Below, piece after piece: positions 22,380 to 33,959 of a stretch of 64,000 bases of DNA. Origin of the DNA: Cordilura impudica (taxonomy: Eukaryota; Arthropoda; Insecta; Diptera; Scathophagidae). The notes beneath the pieces were generated by a model. That model did not search any database, was not told the origin of the DNA, and saw only the letters and a list, made by a program, of their open reading frames with translations. Made by a program: the position numbers and the translations under genes. How positions within the stretch are numbered: the first letter of the stretch is position 1; each line of letters starts with the position of its first letter. Location of the stretch: positions 195,931,026 to 195,995,025 of the forward strand of contig OY821521.1 of NCBI GenBank assembly GCA_963682025.1, read 5' to 3'.

Positions 22380-23640
22380 TAAACATAAAATTTTTCGTTA
22401 TTCAGCTAATATGGTAGTCGTATATAATATTTTTCTTATCCCTTCCCCAAGTTAAAATTTAATTCATAAATTTGCTGTTTATGCCACTGTATTGGCTTTT
22501 GAAAAATAAAAATCATATAACACTTATTTAAGTTTAAGCTACAAAATCAAATGTGGTTTGTCTAATTTATGTTCGTATGGGCGATAATCTATGGCAAAAG
22601 AACAGCTAATAAATATCCAATTATTTGACATTTGAAAATCTAATGAGATAAAACAGAGAAGAAAAAAAAATCACAAGAGTAATTGGCCTTAAGTTATTTG
22701 ACCTCTATTTTTTTTTTGATTTTTTTTTTTTGTTGAACATGAGCTCATTAGGGCTGGAATAAAAAATAGCAAAGGTCATTTTCTAGTATTTTTCTATACA
22801 ATACAAATACATTTAAGTATGAATGTATAAAGATATTTAATATGAATAACAAATTGGACAAGTATGAGTAAGTATCCTTTAAGTTGAAACGTGTTTAGAC
22901 TACAAGTATGTTTACACGTATGTAAGTAATAAGTAAACAGTAGATGAGCGGTTTTTAGCTCAGCCTGTGTTAGTATTTATTTAAACGTACATATATACAT
23001 ATATAAACATATATTTATATATATATATAAATGTATTGTATATAAATTTAACCATCCATATGTTTGTATGTGCTGTAATTTAGTAAATTTTTGTGATACA
23101 AGTGACAGCTCCAGAGTATGAGTTAAATAGATTAGTCATCAATTATGTAAAATACTTCGTAAATCACCGTTCGTTCATACTTATTTCACTTCTACTCATT
23201 TTGCTTTCACAATTACTGGTGCTTCTATAAATGTTAATATGTATTTATATGTGTATGTAACTTCACAGTTATTGTTAGTGTTAGAGCAGGATTTGTAGTG
23301 CGTTTGTTACAGAGTGATGTGTGATGTGTGATGTTTACTAAATTGCTTCAAATTGAAATGCGCATTGCAGTCGTACCTCGTACTTTTATTCAACAATAGT
23401 TACAACACTCGTCTATATCGTTACAATTGTACTAAATTTACTAATGCAAGACACGTTGAACAAAATATTCAGCTAAAACAATTCAGCTAAGTACACATCA
23501 ATACCTGCTCGTACGTTTTCACTTATACTCGTCGTGCTTGGAACAATGTTTAGTTTTTTTCACTTGATTTTGATTTGTTGGCCACTCACATCCTTCATAT
23601 TGTTTTTTTTTTTATTACATAGACACCTCTTTTATACAGG
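22380..23640. other. Non-genic stretch
   Basis: No gene or recognised element. Contains an (AT)n-rich run at about 22985-23045. GTGATGTGTGATGTGTGATG occurs near 23315. Confidence 0.6.
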
Positions 23641-23645
23641 GTTTT

Positions 23646-24470
23646 TATACCCTCCACTCCAGTGTGCAGAGGGTATATATAAGTTTGTCATTCCGTTTGT
23701 AATAATTAGAAAAAAAATTTTGGACCCCATAAAATATATATATTTGTGATCCTTATAACAACCGGAGTTGCTATAGCGATGTCCGTCTGTCCGTCTGTGG
23801 AAATCACGATAACGGCATCAATCGGTCAGCTAGGGTGCTCGATGATATAAAAAATGATTAACTAACATCCTGAGAAGTTTTCTGTTTAAAATCGTCCAAA
23901 TCGGTTGATTAGGGCCCGAGATTTGAATGAAAAACTAAAAAAGTCTTGAAAAAATATAATTTTCTATGTTGTTCTTGTCACGATCGCGCCCTCAATAGGA
24001 TAGCTGGGTCATCATTTTTAGTGAGAATGATTCAACAAATTCATAGAAAGCTTTCTGTTTTAAAAATATTTAAAATCGGTGGAACAGGTCCAGGGAAATC
24101 TCTGAAAAAGTAAAAAAAAAAATAAAAGTATGATGTTTCTATATTGTTCTTGTAGTTATTCTAAATGTTGTATTGTTGTCATAGCCGGACTTGTTGTTTT
24201 TGTGGTCGTTGTGGTAATAATATAATAAAAGCTAACCCTTTGTACATTTTTCTTATCAACTCTGGTAGAAAAATTTTAAAGTTTCCATTGTTTTGGTGTC
24301 ACTAAAAAAATTCATTAGATCATTTCTGTCATCGCCACGACTCGGCCTGCAAAGTTTCAGATCGATTGGGTCACGGGAAAGGGGTTAAAATCGATCCAAA
24401 ATTTTTTCGACAAAAGCAGACACTACGTGTTAATATAAAGGGAGTAAAAATTCACCAGCACCTAAAGCAA
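23646..24470 (+). repeat. TATACCC-hairpin repeat, type 2
   Basis: Starts with the hairpin TATACCCTCCACTCC ... GAGGGTATATATAAG, then TTTGTCATTCCGTTTGTAAT, ACCCCATAAAATATATATAT, GATGTCCGTCTGTCCGTCTG and GAAATCACGATAACGGC. Further in, AAAATCGTCCAAATCGGTTG and ATCGGTGGAACAGGTCCAGG are typical of these fly repeats. The 3' boundary is not clear. Non-coding. Confidence 0.75.
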
Positions 24471-24474
24471 ATAC

Positions 24475-25205
24475 TGCTAAAAAAAATACCTAGTTGTTAA
24501 TAAAAAAACAATGTAAATTTAGCAAAAAAAATTTTATGTATTAATTTATTTAAAGAGAAAAACACAAAAATAACGTTTGATGTTGTATTTTTTGTGTGTA
24601 ATATTTACATATCCATACATACACATATTAAATAATACAAATAATATACATATATTCTGTATATATATATATTCTATATATATTCTATATATTCTATATA
24701 TGTATATCCATAATAACTGCATGTTAGAAATAAATCGGTATATTATTGTATTTACCTAAAATTCTGCAATATTTTGTTGTGGGGAAAATACATTTGTTTT
24801 GCATTAACAGAGTGTCACTTCATTTTGCTCAGCTTGACTATGCCACAGTAGATGGCGCCACAATTTTTGTTCTAATTAGCTTTGCAATAGTTATTTCTAT
24901 TTTAACATGAATGTCAATATTTTCAAATAGATATTATACATAACAATGTTAAGAGTATACACGTGCTGGTCTTTTATTTCATACGTTTTTTTCATTATTC
25001 TTTTACAAATATCAACATAAGTTTGGCATACTAACTTTTTGTTGTCTTTACAAAATAGAGTTACCGAGTTCATCAATGAGTTTTTTGCTTTCAAAACAGT
25101 TCTACATAGTTATATAGAACTATTATTCTGCTTTACCTACAAATTATCTAATTACTAAAGCATTATTATTCACATAAATACAAAATTGCAATTTTTGTAT
25201 TTATG
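24475..25205. other. Non-genic AT-rich stretch
   Basis: Contains a TATATATTC-type microsatellite at about 24650-24705. No gene recognised. Confidence 0.55.
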
Positions 25206-25213
25206 TGAATTAA

Positions 25214-25616
25214 TGCCGTTTTCTTTTCTGACAAACAGTGTCGCATTTTATTTGCACTTTTTTCGAAAAGTGTATTTTTTTATATATTCTGAATTAAAAG
25301 CAACCTTATCTTATATAGCAATCGAAAGGTCTCAAAGTGCTGTATTCATAATACGAAAAAATTTTTGCGTATTATCCTCTTTGAAGTCATTGGGTGAAAA
25401 TATTCAAAAAAGGGAAACAATAGGGAAATATTCTTGCAATATATCCTGAAAGAAGTCAATGGCTGCAATTTTTAGTGATTTACGAGGTCTCGACTTTGAG
25501 GCCTTTCTATTGATGTATAACATAAGGTTGCTTTTAATTCGGAATAGATAAAAAATTACACTTTTCGAAAAAAGTGCAACTAAAGTGCGACATTTTTGTC
25601 AGAAAAGAAAACGCCA
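25214..25616. mobile_element. 403-bp MITE, TGCCG ends, TAA target (Harbinger-like)
   Basis: Long inverted ends: TGCCGTTTTCTTTTCTGACA and the inverse of TGTCAGAAAAGAAAACGCCA, then TTTTTCGAAAAGTGTA / ACACTTTTCGAAAAAAGTG and matching CGAAAGGTCTCAAAGT / CTTTGAGGCCTTTC blocks. Flanking TAA at 25211-25213 and 25617-25619 is a 3-bp direct repeat. A second copy at 62417-62819 has exactly the same length and TTA flanks. TWA duplications are the hallmark of PIF/Harbinger elements, which is the basis for this tentative assignment. No coding capacity. Confidence 0.8.
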
Positions 25617-25619
25617 TAA

Positions 25620-27120
25620 AATTTCAAATTATAAATTAGAAAATATTAATTGAATTTCAGAAAATCATATCAAAACGTCGAAAATTATAATTTTAAGTTT
25701 AGAAGACATCAATTGCTTCTTTAATATATAAATTTTATTCGTTAAACACAAATTGAAATTCCAAAAAAAAAACACCAAATCAGTTTACATTTTAAAAATG
25801 TTTGCATTTAAAAAAAATATTGGCCTTGGCGTAATAGCTTTTCAGTAACTTCTTTTAACGATAGTCGAATCGTTAAAAAAAGAAAATTGCAAAATTATCA
25901 GTAAAATTTTTAAACGATATTCGCTATTGTTAAAGTCAGCTGTTGTTGTGATCTAAACGACAACCATTTCTGTGTTGTTTATTCAATAGATAAAAACTTA
26001 AATTTTTAGGTTGTAATGATTTTTAGGTTAGTGAAAATATTTTGCTTTAATTAAAAAACTTTTTTATATAAATAAAGAAATTAAATAGCATATTCAATTC
26101 ATTATTTCATTTTCAAATAAATACAATAATATTAGTAAAAAAATAAAGATATTAAACATCAACATATAATCATCCTGTCAAACACGAAGTAATTTGTTTT
26201 TTTCTATTCTTCTTTGTGTTTTTCGCTTATCTTGACAGAGATGCCACTCGTTTACAATTTAAATAAATAGAAAAATAGATTTGTCGACTGTCGTTAAGAT
26301 GTATGTACTTAGTGAATCACTTAATCCTTAGTGCAAACAACAATAGCTGTCGATATATTTTGCGATTGTCGGATCGTTGAAATTTACAGAATCACACTAC
26401 AGAAAACATTAATTTAAATTCAATGAATTTTAGAAAACGTCAAATGATATTTAAGAATTGCGAACATAAAAACTGTTACATAAATAAACGCAATTTGATG
26501 AGAATGTTATTTTTTATATATAAATTTTCACAATTTTTTTTGGATGAAAATTTGAAGTTTTTCAGAAAATAAAGAGAACAAATTATTTTATTTAAATTGT
26601 TTGGGACATTTGGTTTTTTGCATATGGGATACCTAATTTGAATATTTGTTATTATAAATTTATTCTCTATGTTTTCCAAATGTTGCAATATTTTAATAAA
26701 AAAATTGAGAGAGTTTTTTTTTTGTTATTATTTTGTTACTCCATCCGACCTATATGGCCGCAATGAAGAAATATTTGGCCAGTTAAAAGAAACTATACAG
26801 CCATCTCCAATTAGCACTATTTAATGCATATAGCCACCCTATACAACCATTACCTTTGCAATGGAGGTTAGGGCGAGCTATTTAATTAACAAAAACTAAA
26901 TTAAACGAGAAGTTATGTCATATAACCGGAAACGCATGCATATAGGTATATAACCTAAATGCAAGCCGATCAGCAACCACGATGACCAAAAAGCAAACAC
27001 CGAAATAAATCCGAAATAATAGAAAAGACGAAAACCAACCTAAAGAGTTTGCTGAAATAATCTGGTATTAAGTTTAACAAACTGTTTACTTTTTCATTCA
27101 CATTTATTATCAAGACTCAA
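25620..27120. other. Non-genic stretch
   Basis: AT-rich sequence with no recognised gene or element. Near 26745-26900 there is GC-richer DNA with CGACCTATATGGCCGC and CACCCTATACAACCATTACC, whose origin I do not recognise. Confidence 0.55.
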
Positions 27121-27122
27121 AC

Positions 27123-27180
27123 AGAGGTGGAGGGTATCAAAGATTCCGCACAGCCGAATTTAACACTCTTACTTGTTTTA
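27123..27180 (+). repeat. TATACCC type 2 repeat, 3' end fragment
   Basis: Reads AGGTGGAGGGTATCAAAGAT, then CGCACAGCCGAATTTAACAC and TCTTACTTGTTTT, the well-known 3' terminus of the fly TATACCC type 2 repeats. The body upstream is not recognised. Confidence 0.65.
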
Positions 27181-27181
27181 A

Positions 27182-27575
27182 GTTCGTTTTCTTGCACGTG
27201 TACTGCTAAAAAAAAAACAGAACATGCTCTTCAACGCGTACATCTAAAAATTAAAGCATTACCCTCTCGCGATCGAAAAAAAAATCGAAATTAAATCAAA
27301 AACAATATACAAAATTTCTCTGTTTTCTATTTTATTACTATCTTTTTATTTTTATTTATTTTTATTTTTATTATTATCTTTTTATTTTTATTTTCTTATA
27401 ACTCCTAATGAATTATTTTAAATTTTTTTAATTAATTTGGTTGAAACAATTGTTGTCGTTATTATATAGGTGTTTCAAATTTGTCCGATCGCGAGTGGAT
27501 AATGTTTTAATTTTTAGACGTACGAGTTGAAGAACATGTTCTGTTTTTTAGTAGTACACATGCAAGAAAACGAAC
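27182..27575. mobile_element. 394-bp MITE with ~100-bp inverted ends, TTAA flanks
   Basis: Ends GTTCGTTTTCTTGCACGTGT and the inverse of ACACATGCAAGAAAACGAAC. Matching continues through ACAGAACATG(C/T)TCTTCAAC and TCTAAAAATTAAA to CTCGCGATCG. TTAA directly flanks both ends (27178-27181 and 27576-27579). TTAA duplication is characteristic of piggyBac-type elements, though TA or TTTTAA cannot be excluded because the flanks are T/A rich. Confidence 0.75.
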
Positions 27576-27829
27576 TTAAAATAAAACTACACTCGAATCT
27601 GTGTGGTTTATGTGTGTTCGAAACAAAAAATACGTGATAGAAAAATGTTCGTGTAAATAACGAAATATTAAAACGAAACACAGTCGAGATGTATTCGGTA
27701 CCGTACAAAATTTAGAAACACACATAATTGATATGAAAATAAAAATATGTGTTTGTTGGTCTGAGCTATGTTTGTTCGAGTTTTTATTCAGTGTGTATTT
27801 TTTTTCTGAACTTTGGTTTTTTCATAGTT

Positions 27830-28205
27830 GCATAAAAATGCTTAATTATGGAACCTCTTTTTTAAAATATCTATACGAATCAATAAAGTTGCAATAAAAT
27901 TGTTTCCATTTTTAGTTGTATATATTTGCATATTTCGCTTTAAATGCATATTAATGTACATTTTCATTAAAATACTTAATTATTGATTTTTTTTTGTCAC
28001 AAATATCAATCCGAATCAATCAAATTTACAATAAAATTGCATTGATTTGTAGTTGCAAATTTTTGCTTATTTTACTTTGATTGCATATTTTCATTAAAAG
28101 TAATTTTATTATTTAACTTTTTTTCATAAATATCCAATCGAATCAATAAATTTACAATAAAATTACATGGATTTGTAATTGCCTATTTTTTCATATTAAT
28201 GTATA
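27830..28205. repeat. Satellite-like monomers, left part
   Basis: Roughly 125-130-bp units of the form TTTTTCATAAATATC..GAATCAATAAATTTACAATAAAATTGCA...TTGTAGTTGCATATTT, about three copies. Same family as 43130-44880. The array is interrupted by the Helitron at 28206-29183 and resumes at 29184. Confidence 0.7.
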
Positions 28206-29183
28206 CTATAGCAGATTCCAGCGCTCGAACTTCGAGTGCAATTTCTAAACAATTTTATTTTTCAACTTAGCCAATTCACAAACCAACATTTTTATAGTTT
28301 AATATTATTGTGAATGAAAAGAACAAACTCATTAACAAACATATTAAAAAATTTAATAAATACACACATAGCATTGTATAATTTTATGTATGTGGTAGTA
28401 GCAACTTTAAATGCAATTTACTCAAAATAACTTTTTACATCTCTTGTAAGACCTATTTTAGAATATGGGTCAATAATATGGGATCCCTTCTATAACATTC
28501 ATATTCAACGAATCGAGTCTGTACAGAAACAATTTCTACTCTTTTGCTTACGTGGCTTACCTTGGAATTCTGCAATTAATCTACCTTCATACGTTGATCG
28601 ACTTAAATTAATAAAATTACCTACTTTGGAAAGCCGTAGGACTATGCTAAAAGTAACATTTATGATCAACCTAATTAATGGTGAAATCTGTTCTGACTTT
28701 CTTGTCAACAATATAACTTTTAATGTTCCTCAACGAGTATCACGCCAATTCCAACCACTCTTTGTTAAATCTTTTCATACCAACTATGCTCTAGCTGATC
28801 CTTTTAGAAGAATTTGTTGTGTTTATAATAATCTTTATCAATTAATTGATTTTTCGTTGAACACTGATGTAATTAAGCATAATATCATTATTTTCTTAAA
28901 TTCCTAACTATTTGTTTTTATTTTTAAATCATTTAATTGTTTCAATATATGTACATATGTAATTATATCATTTATACAGGTCTGTAAGGATTTATTCTAT
29001 TGACCTAATAAATAAAATAAAAAATAAATAAAAAAATAAAGGGAAAATTTTCAAAATCTGTAAATCTGCAAATCGGCCAAAAAGAAATACCTTTCAAGTA
29101 ATATACGTTTGGTCAAAATCGGGATAAAACGGTAGAACGAAACATCGGTCACAAGAAATCGCCTAGCCTATTAATATTATAGA
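28206..29183 (-). mobile_element. Helitron family 1, carrying a non-LTR tail
   Basis: Minus-strand 5' end TCTATAATATTAATAGGCTA at 29183 and 3' hairpin GCACTCGAAGTTCGAGCGC near 28218-28240, ending close to CTATAGTA rather than the canonical CTAGT. The body (GTAGCAACTTTAAATGCA, CTCAAAATAA) is split by a retrotransposon tail at ~28435-29035. Host satellite sequence abuts both ends, with A before and T after and no duplication. Confidence 0.75.
28435..29035 (+). pseudogene. Jockey/CR1-type RT C-terminal fragment
   Basis: The plus-strand frame starts SLVRPILEYGSIIWDP at ~28440 and continues through IQRIESVQKQFLLF, INLPSYVDRLKLI, LPTLESRRTMLKV, FMINLINGEICSDFL, then a stop at ~28905. A frame change lies between the first and later parts. 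It is followed by an AT-rich 3' UTR and an (AATAA)-rich tail near 29005-29038, typical of target-primed insertion. 5' truncated and inserted into the Helitron. Confidence 0.8.
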
Positions 29184-29420
29184 TTTCCATCAAAATGCTT
29201 ATGTAGGAATTTTTTCATAAATAACATTCCGAATCAACAAAAGTTAAAAAAATCAGTATTTTGTATTTGCATATATTTTCATATTTCGCATATATTATTT
29301 TAAATGCATTTGTTTGTTTTCATATTTGTTAAAATTACTCATTTATTTAACTCTTTTCATAATTACCAATCCAAATCAAAAAATTTAGAATAGATTGAAT
29401 CGAATTTGTAAGTGCTTTCT
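29184..29420. repeat. Satellite-like monomers, right part
   Basis: Continues the 27830-28205 units after the Helitron: TTTCCATCAAAATGCTTATG, TTTTTTCATAAATAACATTC, GAATCAACAAAAG and TTGCATATATTTTCATATTT. Degenerate, about two units. Confidence 0.6.
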
Positions 29421-29424
29421 ATTA

Positions 29425-29690
29425 ATGGAGCTGGCATTTCTTCCTTTCGGGGATGTAGGTTCGTAAGCCAGACAACTAGTGCTTCTAAATTGAAACTCGC
29501 CATATAAAACTTAAAACGTGCTTACTGAAAGCTTTGCTTTTTACTGGAATGTGCAGATATTAAGACTCTTCATTGCACGGTTCTATGGTTTAGGCAAATT
29601 ATATAAATTTCATGCAATTTTTATATAAAGTTTATTTCAAATGAAATTTTTCTTCAAAGGCTAAATTTTCAGAAACCTTACAAACCTTAC
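29425..29690. other. Short unassigned stretch
   Basis: Contains GGGGATGTAGGTTCGTAAGC and AGACAACTAGTGCTTC near 29448-29487. I checked for a tRNA because of the GGTTCG word but saw no cloverleaf. Nothing else recognised. Confidence 0.4.
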
Positions 29691-29694
29691 TCAC

Positions 29695-31910
29695 ATTAAA
29701 TGTACTTTCTTAAAATAAGCACTATATTTTTTTCAAAAAAGTATCCCATTTAAAAAACTACGTTTTTTAAAATAAGTGCCTCATTTAAAAAAAGTGCCTC
29801 TTTCTATAAAATACCTTTTCCGAAAAAAAAAAAAGTGCCTCTTTCAATTCAAAATAGTACCTTTTTTAAAAAAAGTACATTTTTTTAAACTACCTTTTTC
29901 CAAAAAGTATTTCTTTCAAAAAGGTACCTCATTCCATAAAATACCTTATTTCAAAAAATATATTTTCCAAAAAAAGTGCCTCTTTCCCCAGAGTACCTTT
30001 TTCCAAAAAAGTAACTTTCAAAAAAAAAAATTATCTCATACTTTATACTACTCGTATAATATACTAGAGAACCCCATCTGCGTTGCGCTGGATAACACAA
30101 TAATATACCTTTAGGTCTTCATATTAAATCTGAAATCTTCTAGAAAGAATTAATATTTTCCTGGTAACGAAGTGCAAAAAAGTATCAATTTTTAAAGTGA
30201 GAACATTAAAAAAGAAAAAAAAGTACAAAAAATACATTTTACATGAAAAAAACACACCATGTTTTTTCGATGTTTCGATGTTTTTTTCACCATCAGAAGG
30301 TAGACCTTTCCAATGCATGTATTGGTTTGTAAATCGGTTGAGTGGTTCTCGAGTTATAAAATACGGAACATAGGACAACTTATTTATATATAAACGTACT
30401 ATATACTTTTTCCAAAAAGTTCCTTTTTCAAAAAAGTACCTCTTTCTATTAAAAATAGTACCTTTTTTTGAAAAGTGTTTTTATTTAATGTACATATTCA
30501 AAAAAGTTCCTTTTTCCAAAAAAGTACCTTTTTAAGAAAATATTTTCCAAAAAATACCTCGTTCTAAAAGTACTTTTTTAAAAAAGTACCTTTTCCAACA
30601 AAGTACTTCTTCCTATTCAAAATAATATATTTTTTTAAAAAAGTACCTCTTTCTTTAAAGTTCCTTTTTCCAAAAAAGTACCTTTTTAAAAATAAGTATC
30701 TCTTCCGAAAAAGTCTTTCTTTTCATTAAGTCCATTTTTTAAAAAAGTACCTTTTTCAATAAAAGTAATTTTTTTTTTTTTTTAAAGGACCTTTTCAAAA
30801 AAAATAACTCTTTCCATAAGTAATTTTTATCTAAAAAAAAGAACCTTTAAAAAAATACAAAAAAAAACGTTTTTCAAAATAGATACCTTTTAAAAAAAGT
30901 ACATCTTTCCGTAATGTAGTTTTTATCTAAAAAAGAGCCTTTAAAAAAATACAAAAAAGTACCTTTTTAAACAAAGTACCTTTTCAAATAAAGTAAATAA
31001 TCCCATAAAATACATTTGCTTAAAAAAAGTATTTTTTCAAAAAAAAAGTAACCTTTTTTTAAAAAATGTTCTTTTTCAAAAAAATACTTCTTGGCACAAT
31101 ATACCTTTTTCCAAAAAAGCACCTTTAAAAAATACCTTTCCCAAAACAGTGCCTATTTTCATAAAGTATCTTTTTCAAAAAAAGTATTTAAAAAAAAAAT
31201 ATCTCTTCCAACAGAAGTACCTCTTTCCATAATATATATATATTTTTTTTTTCAAATAATTGTTTCAAAAAAGTACCTTGTCAAAAAAATTATCTATTTC
31301 CATAATATAACTGTTTCCAAAAAAGTACATTTAAAAAAATAAATTTTTAAAAAAGTACCATTTTAATGACGTTTTTTCTAAAAAAGAACCTTTAAAACTA
31401 CAAAAAAAACACCTTTTTCAAAAATAGTATTTTTCCAAAAAACAACCCGTTTCCCAAAAAAGTACCTTTTCAAAAAACTACCTCATTTAATAATGTACCC
31501 TTTTTCCAAAAAGTACCTTTAAAATATTACCTCTTCGAAAACAGTGCCTATTTTTAAAAAATGTACTTCAACCTTTTTCAAAATAAGTACCTCTTTCAAA
31601 GGACCTTTTTAAAAATGTACTTTTTTAAAAAATATCCTGTATAACCCACAAGTTTTGGTTTTTAATCTATATATTGCTAATCAATTCTTTTGTTCCAACA
31701 ATTGTCCAAAAAGAGTATTTTTTTTTTTCAAAAAACAACCCGTTTCCAAAAAATGTATCTTTTCAAATAAGTACCTCATTTCATAATGTACCTTTTTTCC
31801 AAAAAAATAAAGTAATACCTCTTCGAAAACAGTGCCTATTTTTAAAAAATGTACTTCAACCTTTTTCAAAAAAGTACCTTTTTAAAAATGTCCTGTTTTG
31901 GTTTTAATCT
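29695..31910 (-). repeat. GTAC-centred tandem array 2 (reverse)
   Basis: About 2.2 kb of words like AAAAAAGTACCTTTTTCAAA, the reverse complement of the array 1 word. A Helitron-like element interrupts it at 30064-~30398. Near the end, a block of about 270 bp from ~31437 (AACAACCCGTTTCC ... TATATATTGCTAA(T/C)CAATTC) is duplicated from ~31733, including ~45 bp of non-array sequence. Open frames such as 29776-30114 are repeat by-products. Confidence 0.9.
30064..30398 (-). mobile_element. Helitron family 3 (tentative)
   Basis: The left boundary, read on the minus strand, is AACGCAGATGGGGTTCTCTAG followed by host T, i.e. a CTAG-T Helitron 3' end after a GC-rich stem. The interior contains CGGTTGAGTGGTTCTCGAG, a word common in small non-autonomous Helitrons. 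The 5' end near 30398 (TTTATATATAAATAAGTTGTCC) lacks a clear TC. Lies inside GTAC array 2. Confidence 0.5.
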
Positions 31911-31914
31911 ATAT

Positions 31915-32205
31915 ATTGCTAACCAATTCTTTTGTTCCAACAATTGTCTAACCGGCTAGTTCTCTCCTTTGTCAAAGGCCCTAAAAGAAATCTCTAAAAC
32001 AGTCCTCCAAAACTGCGAATTTATTTATTTAAAGATAATCTTTTGAAATTGTAAAAGTGATTGAAATTCTGGATTTCAAAAACAGCGGAATTAAAAATGA
32101 TAATAAATTTTTTACTAAAAATGTATCATCGAAAAATAATTCAACCGCTGAGCTTGTTTCCTCGGGAAGTAGAGTATAATACTTTTACTTCAATCAAATA
32201 TTTTA
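31915..32205. other. Unassigned stretch
   Basis: No gene or repeat recognised. Confidence 0.45.
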
Positions 32206-32206
32206 A

Positions 32207-32637
32207 CTAGCAGAGCCCAGCCCTCGAAATGCGAGTGCTAGGAAATTTTACTTTTTCATTAATTAGTAAATTAATAATATGCTAATCAATTTTTGCCAAT
32301 TCAAAATTCAACAGTTCTTAAATATCGACTGCGTTAATGTCGTTATTGGTTTATGTCCAAAATTATGTTTCAATTGAACACAGGGCTTTTCATACATAAT
32401 TTTTGCAAACACAATATTTAATAAACTCACACACTGCATTGTATCATTTGATGTATGTGTTAGTAGCAACTTAAAATGCATTTTACTCCAAAAAAAACTT
32501 TAAAAATTTTTAAATCTGTACAACTCCTGGATAGCTGAAAAGAAATACCTTTCAAATGAGGTATGTTTGGTCAAAGCCGGGGTAAAACTGGCGAAGTTAC
32601 ATCGGTCACAAGAAATCGTCTTGCCTATTAATATTAT
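32207..32637 (-). mobile_element. Helitron family 1 copy
   Basis: Plus-strand left boundary A|CTAGCAGAGCCCAGC with hairpin CCTCGAAATGCGAGTGCTAGG. The body has GTTAGTAGCAACTTAAAATGC, TTTCAAATGAGGTATGTTTG and GGTAAAACTGG. The right end reads CACAAGAAATCGTCTTGCC then TATTAATATTAT, missing the last bases (AGA). About 430 bp, non-coding. Confidence 0.75.
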
Positions 32638-32697
32638 TTTAATTTGTTTTACACTAATAAATATTTATAAAAAATTCTTGGTTTATGTTAAAGTTTA

Positions 32698-32814
32698 TGG
32701 GCCGTATGCAAAAAAATTAAAGTGTACATCAAGTGACTTTATTAAAAAATTTTGTATGAAAAACATACAATAAAGTCTACTTGAAGTACAATTTAATTTT
32801 TTTGCATACGGCCC
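32698..32814. mobile_element. 117-bp hairpin MITE, TA flanks
   Basis: Almost the whole element is an inverted repeat: TGGGCCGTATGCAAAAAAAT and the inverse of TTTTTTTGCATACGGCCC, with ACATCAAGTGACTTTATT / AATAAAGTCTACTTGAAGT further in, leaving a short loop. TA flanks both ends (32696-32697 and 32815-32816). Its stem is long enough to give a dsRNA if transcribed. Confidence 0.8.
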
Positions 32815-32819
32815 TAAAC

Positions 32820-33955
32820 CTTTTTAAAATGTAAATCACTTGGAATCACTTAAACTATGTCCGTCCTTCCATCCAGATTCCGAAGCGAAAACATTTGCCA
32901 AAATTAAAAAACTGTTTTATATTACATCCAACAAAATTTCTGTTAAAAATGTTGCAAACACAAGTATTATGTCTATACCTAAATAAAAAATCTCTTTACG
33001 ATATCTCACGTTTAGCAAACCCTTTTGGCTGTGCAAATTAAATATCGATTGTTATTCAGCATGTCAAACAATAATTTTGCTAACATAAAAATGCATTTTA
33101 CGTTAAACTTTTATCTAAATTAAAAGGGATGTTGTGTTTTAATACTACACACCATTGGCTATCCACTATCCACATAAGCAACATCATCATGAGCATCATC
33201 ATCATCATCGCCATTCTAGTGTCGGCCTAAAAGTGTTAACCGAACAAAGCTTTCAAATGCACTTAACTAATCTAAACGTGTTAATTAAATATGGACACTT
33301 GTTACAGGTGATATCTTGTGTTGTTCTAACAAACTCGTGCATAAAACTCTAATGGCTGCTGCAGCACAGTGCAATTGCAACGTTGAACGATGAGTTTTTT
33401 TTTTTTGAGGACACATTCAATTGTTTTTCTTTTATTTCAGTTTCAACTTCCTGGGGGAAATCAATTGAAAACTTTAAAAAGCAGTTTGATTATAAAAAAA
33501 AATTAAATAAATAGAAATTTCTAAAAACTCGAAAATAAATTATACAATATATTTATTATATCAGTTTTCAAAACATATGGTGCCTCGAATACTACACGGA
33601 TGGCTTAAAACTGAAATTGTTTTTAATATCGAGTCAAAAATGTTAAGTTAAAGTTAGGAAATATTTTTCTTTTGAATATTAAACCAAATTTGTTATTTAA
33701 ATTGAATTTAAAAATCTATATATTTTCAATGAAAATGGACTGTTGGAAAAAAATTCTGTAGCCAGGATTGCCATTATAAGAATATTTAAAAATGCTCAAA
33801 ATAAAAGTTAATTTCGTACGACATACAATTTTAAAGAATTAAAAGAAATAAAATATTCTCAATTTATAGTTACGCTATGCACTGAATCACTGACTCTGGA
33901 ACGCTAATTGGCAAAATGACGTCAGATGACTCAAAAATGCAGCATCACTACAGCA
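32820..33955. other. Non-genic stretch
   Basis: Contains a CATCATCATGAGCATCATC run near 33180-33210, which gives an artefactual poly-His frame, and AT-rich DNA otherwise. No gene recognised. Confidence 0.55.
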
Positions 33956-33959
33956 AAGT

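Noticed and set aside
29440..29490. Possible tRNA because of a GGTTCG word
   Set aside because: No acceptor, D or anticodon stems could be paired.
33155..33352. His-rich 65-codon frame
   Set aside because: Created by a CATCAT run; no supporting features.
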